This document shows, piece after piece, positions 1-9,600 of a stretch of 23,025 nucleotides of DNA. The stretch's first letter is position 1, and each line of letters starts with the position of its first letter. Source of the stretch: Ophiothrix spiculata (Eukaryota; Echinodermata; Ophiuroidea; Amphilepidida; Ophiotrichidae); NCBI GenBank assembly GCA_000969725.1, contig JXSR01S042263.1, one strand, 5' to 3'. Under the pieces are notes generated by a model, which saw nothing but the letters and a program-made list of their open reading frames with translations, had not been told where the DNA came from and did not search any database. A program made the position numbers and the translations under genes.

Positions 1-253
1 AGCCCCATTCCACACCAAGCATCATTTCAGGTTCTGCGACAACCTCTAGGGGCGCTGAACCTTGATCAGCCCACATACGCACCATCGCTGCCCGGATCAG
101 CTCCCCGAGTTTCGTACGGGTTTCCACGAGACAATTAGCAGTTAGTTCCTTGTCCAAGGGAATTTCAAGCACACTCAATTTTTTTGCACCAGCGGGGATC
201 GAACTCGGGACCTTTCGCACCGCAAGCGAGCGCCTTACCGATTGAGCTAACTT
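1..253 (-). repeat. tRNA-derived SINE, copy 1 (cut by the window edge)
   Basis: Read on the - strand, 253-190 is a degenerate tRNA head. It has an A-box-like TAGCTCAATCGG, an anticodon-arm-like CTCGCTTGCGGTGCG and a B-box-like AGTTCGATCC. An A-rich spacer (AAAAAAATTGAGTG) and a body with CCCTTGGACAAGG and TGTCTCGTGG follow, and the copy runs off the window at position 1. A second, more diverged copy lies at 7641-7950 in the opposite orientation and matches both head and body. This two-copy alignment defines it as a SINE and not a tRNA gene: T-stem and anticodon-stem pairing are imperfect and no acceptor stem closes. Confidence 0.85.
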
Positions 254-580
254 GACTGTATTAACTTAACAGTCTCATCCACAGAGTTGCATACTTTCTT
301 TTGATTTTTGAGGAGTAAACAAGAAGCAACCTAGAGATTAAACCTCATAAAATGTTTTCAAGAGGCCAATTATACACACTTTGAAACAGGAGCTCACACT
401 TTTAATATTGTACATGAAATGTTTGAAATTTTAACTTAGATGAAATGCTGACATTGATTGTAACAGAAGGCCAGTGCTTGATTAAATGGATGTACAATTT
501 TGACAGATTAGTTTTGTATCTTAAAATGCACATTTTGCCACATTGACAATAAAATTTGATCTTGTTTATTTTGATTCCAG
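254..580. other. Intron sequence upstream of window exon 1
   Basis: AT-rich sequence between the SINE and the acceptor at 579-580. I see no coding segment, RNA gene or clear repeat. Together with the SINE it is the 3' end of a phase-1 intron whose 5' exon is outside the window. Confidence 0.7.
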
Positions 581-690
581 TACCGGAAGAGTTCTCATAT
601 GATCCAGTTACTAAAACGTACGGAGATCCCCAACGGAGACCTGAAATTAAATCACCAACGATAGAATTTATAGCACCTTCTGAATACATG
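581..690 (+). CDS. SEC24A/B: SEC24 window exon 1 (after the zinc finger)
   Basis: The acceptor TTGATTCCAG ends at 580 and the donor GTAAGA starts at 691. The exon begins at codon position 2; the expected Val codon would take its G from an upstream exon outside the window, so the preceding intron is phase 1. It then encodes 36 residues, from PEEFSYDPVTKTYGDP to EFIAPSEYM, and ends in phase 0. In SEC24 this follows the zinc-finger cysteines and leads into the trunk. No initiation codon is expected here: an ATG-initiated reading from 556 would run through intron sequence. Confidence 0.95.
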
Positions 691-3600
691 GTAAGATACA
701 TTATGTACTTCTTTTTTGGTATGGTATCTGACTTTCTGCAGATTAATACAAAGTCAGTAAAGGATTTGCAAGAACCTTACATGAAAAGACCTTGCATAGC
801 CTTCTTTTTGATTCTGAAAATGGCTACGTTCCTGTTTGAGTCCAAGACATGCTTTCATCAACATAGGACATGATATCTATCATCAGGTGTCCCAACAGTC
901 AAACCCCTGCTTAATACAAGGGATGGTCAATATATTTGTGGCCTAATAAGGTAGAAGGAGATGAGCTATGATGTTTTCATTGATATGTCATGTAGATCAA
1001 CTCAGTTGATGAATATTTAGAAAGTTTCAATTAAATATCTGCTTTAAATTTTATTTTACAAAAATTTAAAACTTGATTTTTAGAGGTTTCTAAAGTTTAC
1101 AATAAAGCATTAAAAAGGGATAAAAAGTAACTATTCTGATACCAAGAATGCCCATATTCATCTCCTCTGACATTGTTAAAATCTGTAGGCAAATTATTTT
1201 AATGGTACCTGAAAGAGGAATCTTTTAAGTTTTGACACCTTTTTGGGTGTAGTGTCTGAGTGAAAGATTTTTTAGGTCAATGTATGTAAGTTACCTTGTT
1301 TCTTCAGTTTTCAAGGCAAAAAATCATTTCCAGAAACCTCTATGTGCCAAGTTTTAAATTTCTGTAAAATAAAAATGAATGTAGATATTTACTTGAAACT
1401 TTTGCAAATTTTCATCAATTAAGTTTACCTACATAGCATATTAATGATAACTGCATAGGTCATCTCCTACCTCGGGCTACAAACTTATTGAACACCCCTT
1501 ATCATCAGTAGGCTAAATTAGTAAATGTAATAGTTGACCTATGAGAATATATCTTCTATCATACTGTATGCTTTTTTTCCCCATAAAACTAATTATATAC
1601 TGTATTAATAAATTTAAGCGTGTTGAAAGCCTATGGCATTATTTCAAATAGTTTCAACCATCTAGAGAAAACCCCGTAAAAAGTTATTTTGAAAAGACTA
1701 TTTACGGGTTTTAAAAAGACTATTTATGGGTTTTGAAAGACTATTTACGGGTTTTCTGCGCAATGTATAGCCGCGTCACTCTCACGCACAGACTTACAAG
1801 CGCAACAAACTTAGACATGCAAGCCAATACTCGCATTAACCCATTGCTTGCATTCATGGTTATAGCATATTGTTAGTGCATTTTTTAAATATTAAATCGG
1901 GCCATTTGGCAAGTAAAAATTGCATTATTTAAAATTTATTAATACAGTATATAAAACAAATATATACTGACTTTTTCAGATCTCTGGATTGATCTTCAAG
2001 TCAGTATATATTTGTATACTATATTGGAGATATGACGCTTCTCATTTCAATTCTATTTGATTTCACATTTACAAATTTGTTTTACTCCTTTGGTTACTCT
2101 AAAAAGTGTTGCTATTATATTTTTCATATTATGATATTAGACTTCCTAGCAGTTAATTTTCTTATTCTTGAACTTAAACCCTGCAGTTGCGGCCGCCCCA
2201 GCCTGCAGTGTACCTGTTTATGTTAGACGTATCCTTCGCAGCTGTGGAGTCTGGCTATCTCTCGGTGGTATGCCAAACCTTGATGGATGAACTTGAGAAG
2301 ATGCCAGGGGATGCCCGCACCATGATCTCACTACTCACATTTGATAGCACCTTGCATTTTTACAGTTTAGCGGAAGGCATGACAAGACCGCAGATGATGG
2401 TCGTGTCTGATGTTGAAGGTAATATTAGGTGGAATTCACAGGCATGAAAATATTCAGATAATTATCTGATTTCAGATATTTTGTCATTCAAAATCATCCA
2501 AATTCAGATAATTTTGGGGCTTGATTTAACCTTTTTAGTGTTTTTTGCTTAAATTTTACTAAATTCAGATATTTTCATGAAAGATCATTCTCATGCCTGA
2601 ATTCAGAATACTTGCAATTGTTTTTTCTATAATGTTACGTAAATGTCTATCCATTAAAACTGGCAACAAAAGCTGCCATGAGGTAGTAAATGCTATTGCT
2701 ATTTTCTCTCGAAGTAAATGCTGGACTGATAAGCAATTGCTTACATTTGTATTCATCAAACTGGCCTTTTTATGAGCTGTAGCAATTGCTAACATTTTAG
2801 TAAATATATGAGGAGCTTCTTACTAGCCCGAATCCATAAAATCAGCAATTGCTATTTCCATAGCTTTTGGCTAAATTTTTATCCATATAAACTAGCAAAA
2901 ACTTACAAGAAAAAAGCTCCCATGCGGTGTCAAATGGTTTGCTAATTTCTCCCAAATAAATGCTTACAATTGTATTACTATTACAGCTGACCTTAAAGGG
3001 ACAATTCATGATCTTCTTTTCATGCTAAGGTCACCACTATCAAAATTAAAAAAAGCTCCCATGCAGTGTCAAATGGTTTGCTAATTTTTCCCAAATAAAT
3101 GCTTACAATTGTATTAATGTTACAGCTGACCTTAAAGGGACAATTCATGATCTTCTTTTCATGCTCAAGGTCACCTCTATCAAAATTATTTTTTAGCTAG
3201 TAAGAATCCTTGACTGGTATATGTTACTAACCCAAAACCAATCTTTCAAATTTGCTTGCATTTTTGAGAAAAGTGGGAAAATATGCCATTTCCTAATAAC
3301 TGTCTGGCCCTGACAGTAATAACAACTCAGTAGCCTTTTTGGATTTTTAAAATTCTGAAGAGCTTGTAACTTGAAAACGAATGGTCAGAATCTAGTTACA
3401 TTTTCAGCAAACAGCTATTTTGTACTCATCCTTTTATTTAGCTAGAATTGAAAAGAGGATGAAGTTTTCATTAGAATCATGAATTGCACCTTTAATTTTA
3501 AGTGTAATGTATAAAGACCTGACACATTTTCAAATGATTTCTCTTTCAGATGTGTTTCTACCTAGTCCTAATGAATTAATAGTCAATATACACGAATGTA

Positions 3601-6600
3601 AAGAGGTAAGTTGGACCAAACCTGGCATAGATTGGTTTACGTGTGTTTTCCGCGTTCAACAAAGAATGCACAACCATATATAAAACTAAAGCCAAGGACG
3701 CTCTAGGAACTGAGCACGGCCCTTGGTTTATGAACAGGTGTAAAAGTTGAGAAACTGCCTGAAATGCAATAAAATGGTGCAGGTGTTGAGAAACTGGCTT
3801 AAAATGCATAAACTGTCACAGTAGTCCCCAGCATGTTCTGGGGGCCATGGTGGCTTTGCGTTTTGTCTGAAGTTGATAGAAAACAGACACACCATGTCGT
3901 GGGATGTATTATAGGGATGTGTTTGTTTCAAAAGTTTGCCATAAAGGACTGAATGAATTTGACAAAGAAAGGAAATTCCTATACAGTTGAATGAATTTTG
4001 TTTCATAATCATTCTAATCATACGATAATATAACAAGCACCAAAGCTGAATGTCCTAATGGAGGACATCACAGCAAACAAAAAGCCATATACACGATCAT
4101 CATTGACCTTGGTTTAATAATTATGTATGATAATTGCTGTTTAATAAATATCGACCTTGTACTTGGAAGCCATGCATCTTGCTCATATTAGTCTAAATAC
4201 ATTAGAAAGGTTTGCCAACCTTTCACTTTTCATGTTTTTGTGTCCTTAAAAGAAATTTGGGAGCAGTTCATTAGAAAGATAATTTATTTGATAAGACAAA
4301 AACTTCAACAATTGAACAATACAATTAAAGATTATATGATGTTTTGTTTTTCAGCTGTTGACAGAATTATTAACTCAACTGCCAGCAATGTTTGAGGGCA
4401 CCAAGATTACCCAGACTGCACTGGGGCCAGCGCTGCAAGCAGCTATCAAACTTCTTGTAAGTACCCAGTGTCAATCACCATTAAAAGAGGTATCTAAAAT
4501 GTGGAATTTAATTGTGTATAAATGCTAATAATGGTATGGATACACTGGCTATGAAAATGGATAGAAGCTTGAAGGGGCAATAAATGATCCACATTTCACA
4601 CATACTTGCATAATTTCCGAGGTTTTGATTAGCCGAGAGCCGTCACGGGGCCATGCATGAACAGCGATCATTCATAGTAAATGTTCTATTGAGCGACACT
4701 CCGTGTCAACGGCACGTCGGCTCTGAACGCGGGATGTAGCGCATGCGTTTTATAAATTTTAGACAGGTAAACAAGCTCTGGGCACTGCTAAATAATTTGA
4801 CAACTAAGACGAAAAGACAATTTTGTAACCAATTTTTGCCCAGATTTTGACATTTTATACAGCTTGTCCCAATATTAATGCACCGAGCAAATAAAAAATA
4901 TTAGAAATTGTTGCCAAAAGATTTAAGTCATAGTAATATATGTTTTTCACAAGTGGAGTAATTACTCTATCTACATCATGCTTTTTGTCCCGTTTAATTT
5001 TACCACTCCAGTACAAAGTTATGAAGAATTTAAGAAAGCCCTTTAAATCTGCTTTGATTTGATTTGTGAGATTAGACTTCCAGCAAACAAAAGAAATGCA
5101 AAATTAAAATGAGGAAAATATGGCGGTATCCTGCAACCAACTAGAGCAAAATAAATCCAAACAAATCTTACCTAACCTGTATTTAAAGTTGATCTTTAAC
5201 TGAAACATATCAAAATTGTCAAATTAAAGTACGGATCTTCATGATACTCTCATATTCTTTGAATCTGCATTTCTGGTGAAACAATCAGGCAGTTTAGGAT
5301 AAAATTTCTACCAAAAACAGTATTCTAATGAAAGATGTCAACCAATAATACTGTTATTCACAAGTCTTTAACAGAAACCACGAAAAAACCAATACAAAGG
5401 AGTTTAAGAACTCAAGTAAGTTAGTGATTCATCTGGCCTGTCAAGGGGACGCAACATGTTGACTCAACCAGACGCAACAACCTGCTTAATACCAGCAGAT
5501 CCTCATTAAATCAGGCCCTTTTATCATGAAATGGGTTCAAGGGGGTGCTTCTCCTAATCATGTGATGTTTTACAAATCGGACCAAGATTTTTCGGGTCTT
5601 TACAAAATGTGCAGTAACTTTTGATTCAGAGATCCAAATTAAACAAAACAAAAATCTTGTAAAAGCCAATGGTCTACTCTATTAAATAATTATAACGTTT
5701 GCTCACAATTGTGCTCTGTTCTCTCAAAAGAAAAGTCAAAGTTTGTTGCGTTTTTATTGGGACACTCTGTATATAAAAAGGGTATACAGTATGGGATGGG
5801 AGCATTGCTTCGCGATACTGAGCACCATCCCACCCTCGGGCAAAATCAAGCGATTACACACAGAAAATATGAATGAACCCTTTATTCATCCCCAGGTCAC
5901 CTCTATCAAAATTCAGATTTTTAGATAATAAGAATTCTTGACTGATAAATGTTTCAAATCCAAAAGGATTCTTGCTCGACCCATCAGGGAAATCAGGGAT
6001 AATTATTTTACTTTTTCCAGTCAGTCAATTTGATAAAATTCCTCAAATCAGGGAAAAGTCAGGGGATTTTGATTGGCTCAAAATTGGAAGTAGTAGTCAG
6101 TCAGACTGATTTTCCCTGGTGTGTAAGGTCTCTGTACTTCTAGGTTGGGGTGTTTGTGTGTGTGTGTTTTGTAACAATAATTATGATTTGTCCCAAGGTT
6201 GTTTTGCATTCAAAATCGAGTTGTGTACGCCATTCTTAATGCATGTGTGAATTGCGTGGAAACAAGTTGAGTGAACAAGTGAAAAACAATCTTGAGACAA
6301 ACTATATCATCAGATTACGGGGAAAATAAGGAAAAATTGTTTTCTTAAGATGCTGGGAACACTGAAGTGTGTCATGTTCTAATTAATGTCAGATCCCCTA
6401 TAGTAATTACTACACAATAAACTTCTAAAAGATTGAAACTAATTATCAGAATCAAGTGAAATTTTCATCATGCATTTGTTTTACATTCATCTAAGTAGAC
6501 AGAAAATAAGTGTGATTTTTTATCACATCGGAGTTGTGAATTGCTACTTAACTTAAACAAATTCCCTCATGTGATCTACAAATTTGGCATTCAGGATAGT

Positions 6601-9600
6601 TAGGTCCATCAGTTGGAGGTGATGGGTAACAGACATATAATCAAGTAACCACTGGACATCAAGCCTACAGATGTCAAGAAAATTCATATTGATAAAGTGT
6701 AAAGTTGAATTTAAACTTAATACTTTGGATGTTTTTAACTTGCCAATGAGTAAGTATCAAAACATAACATTACTTACCTCAATGCAAATTGAGTTGACAT
6801 TTACCTGCACTTCAATCATTTTTCATGCCCTCTGCTCCTGCTGTCCATTTGCATTTTGATTGTGAATTCAATTGCAGTGGTCATTAGCTGATTAAATTAT
6901 TTGAGACATAGGCAATCATAATAGATGCATTATGGAGTACGTATTCATTCAGCTTAATCTTTGGAGAATACTTGGCTCTGATTTTTACATAGCTTTTGAC
7001 TTTTGTAACTAAAGCAAGTGATCACATTCAAAGTTGTCACTCTGCAGTAAGCTCATATACATAATTAGATGTGTCACCAAAAATTGTGTATTTCATGTCA
7101 ACTGTTCATATTGTAATTATCAAAATAACAAGATTTCAATTTATAAACATATGTTCTTAGCTTTGCATCGAAGGACAAATCAGTTGCCATAAGAGATATT
7201 TGCTAACCATTTTAGTGACTACCTAGAACATTTGCCTCCACTATGGGAATAAACATCCCCTCACATTGATTTAAACAATAATTCGCACATGATTAGAGAC
7301 ATTTGGTCTCAATTTGAGCGGATAAGTCAGAGTGAATGCCGCAATCGAATGTGTCTCTTGGGCAAGCCTTATATGAATGTGAAGTTTGCTCATTTGATCA
7401 CGCTTTATCTAGGATTAAGTAATAAAACTGCTTGCGCACCATAAGCAGGCAGAAAGGTGCAAATTATTATTTGGATAATTTTGTTTTCAATTTCTACTTG
7501 GCATTTGCTGTGTTATTTTGTTTCAGGGTGCAACTGGTGGGCGTGTAACTGTGTTCCAGTCAGGTTTGCCGTCTGCTGGAGCTGGAGCGTTAAAAGCAAG
7601 GGAAGATCCTAACCAAAGAGCTAACTCAAAGGTATGTATAAGTTACTGTGGTCCTCTGTCTTGATTGTCAGTACGGAAGGCCCCATGGTTGAACCCCAAT
7701 GGTGCTTAAAGTTGAGTGTAGTTGAGTTGAGTTCCCTTGAACAAGAAACTAACTTCTCATTGTCTCGTGAAAACCTGTAGTGCATAGGTTTGCTCTGAGA
7801 GGTTGCAGAACCTGAAATTATGTTTGCTTTTGTGTGGAATTAGGTTTACTGGGGCCACAGTGGTCAACGAACACCTGTAAAATGTGCTTGAGTCGCATGG
7901 AATTACAGATCAGGGAGGCACAGTGCACTATAAATCCCTGTATTTGTTTTATTTAATGAACTGTGTGTTATATGGTTTGGTTGTAGTGTTCTGTAGTCAG
8001 TCATTATTTATTGCAGATAATCAGAACTTTTTTTATGATGTTAGAAGGTGAATATGTGTGCAAATTATTACATGGCAACATTGTGATTTTTTTGCACAAA
8101 AATTTAGCTATCAAGGCAGATCAGAAGAACTTTTTAGTTACGATTCAAATTATGATTAATACTTAGCGTACATGTTTGAAGAATAACAACCAAGCTATAT
8201 TGTTGTCTGTGTATTTTGTCCTATCATATAATGTGTGGGACTACAATGATGCAATTTACAAGGTTGTTCCGCTGGTCATCTCATGTCTGGTCCTTACTAG
8301 TTTTGGTCTGAGCTTCACTACAACTCAATCTGTACAGTTCACAGTAGCTGTAACCCTGGTGCCAAGCATTTTCCGTGTTTAGCTCTTGGAAAGAAGTGAT
8401 TTAGAAAATCCAAATACAAAGAGTTTGCAATGAATTATATATCAGTTGTCTGTGTTTTTATTCCCCCACAGCACATAGCCAACCTAGGACCAGCAACAGA
8501 CTTCTACAAGAAGATGGCATTAGATTTCTCCGCTCAACAAATAGCTGTGGATTTGTTTGTGCTGAGTGCACAATATACAGATTTAGCTACATTAGGTAAG
8601 CATTGATTTTCAAAGTGTTCCGAATCTATTTCATGAGTGTTTCGTGTAGCAGCAATAAATGATGGTAAAGAAAACAAGTGTTGAAAACTCTTCTCACTTT
8701 TTAATATGTGCAAAAACCATGTTACATGCATTAAAATGACATCTATACTATCTTTCAAAGTTGTTTTTCCTTTCAAATCGGGTCATGTATGCCACTCTTA
8801 ACGCATGCGCCAACAGCATGAGCGTAAACAATCGAAATCAACAAATCACCCTCTGCAAATAAGTGCGTAAATAAGTGCATCAGTACGCAGAAGGCCTTAA
8901 CAACAAGCTTCGGAAAGAAAAACTCTGCAGACGAAGAAAAACAACTCTGAGATAAACTATAACTTAACTTATTTTCAACATCCACATGTCCATTATTATC
9001 CGTCAAAGTTTGTCATGAAGAGAAAGGTGAAACTAGGATACATGCTTTCAAAGATCAGTTAGCCATATATTTTTCTGCTGATGTCCAAGAAAATGTAGAT
9101 TGTTGTCTTAACTCCACTCAATTTTTGTTTTGATATAAAAGTGTTTTGAAGAAAGAATAACTATTGGGAATCTGAAGAAAAATCAATTTCACCAAATTAC
9201 AACCTTCGCGTGTATTTTCACCTTTAGTGCAAATGAAGTTTGCAAGCTTTATGCATTGTTGGTTATGGGCAGTCACAATGAAAGGGATTGGACAAGTCAG
9301 CACCATCCCCAAACTTTTTTCCTGCCCTGTTGAGATTTTTTACATCATTTGACGAGTTGGCCGTAATTATGGAAGCATGCAAAGTTTTACTCTCAAATGC
9401 AACCCTATGTATCCAAAAAATTTGATTTTCTTTTGTTATTAATTAATGTTGTTGACCAAAAATACTGCCCCAGAAGTCTTAAAAATTGGCTTAATTCAAT
9501 TATTTTGATCTACTGCATTATGTTTGAAATTTAAACTCTTCCCTGACTTATTGCATTCAATACACACATTTACAGAGTGACCTCATACCCAAAATCTACA

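Larger units (their letters stand above)
691..2186. other. Intron between window exons 1 and 2
   Basis: A phase-0 intron of 1,496 bp. Most of it is made of inverted-repeat elements annotated separately: a foldback element at 917-1501, a second TIR element at 1594-1953 with a short repeat cluster near its left end, and an overlapping hairpin at 1944-2024. The remaining sequence is AT-rich without recognised content. Confidence 0.9.
2419..3549. other. Intron between window exons 2 and 3
   Basis: A phase-1 intron of 1,131 bp. It holds a small inverted-repeat element right after the donor (2432-2604) and a repeat complex from 2911 to 3497. Sequence at 2640-2780 (AAGCTGCCATGAGGTAGTAAATG, then GCTTACATTTGTATT) looks like a decayed relative of the 2911-3187 unit. 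Confidence 0.85.
4457..7526. other. Intron between window exons 4 and 5
   Basis: A phase-0 intron of 3,070 bp. It includes a repeat fragment at 5870-5965, a dispersed repeat at 6193-6330, a (GT)n run near 6150-6168 and a CpG-rich pocket at about 4610-4750 with an imperfect inverted pair (GAGAGCCG...CGGCTCTG). At about 4568, TGAAGGGGCAATAAATGATC resembles the TTAAAGGGACAATTCATGAT end of the 2993-3497 element. No exon-like segment was found. Confidence 0.85.

Noticed and set aside
190..253. Possible functional tRNA gene on the - strand
   Set aside because: A- and B-box-like sequence and an anticodon-like loop are present, but the T-stem has mismatches, no acceptor stem closes, and a SINE body continues downstream with a second copy at 7641.
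2032..2226. 64-codon frame just upstream of exon 2
   Set aside because: It reads intron sequence and overlaps the exon in a different frame; the conserved SEC24 frame begins at the 2187 acceptor junction.
8534..9006. - strand frames at 8534-8776 and 8773-9006 as small genes
   Set aside because: The first overlaps SEC24 exon 6 on the opposite strand, the second is a dispersed repeat; neither has recognisable similarity or splice context.
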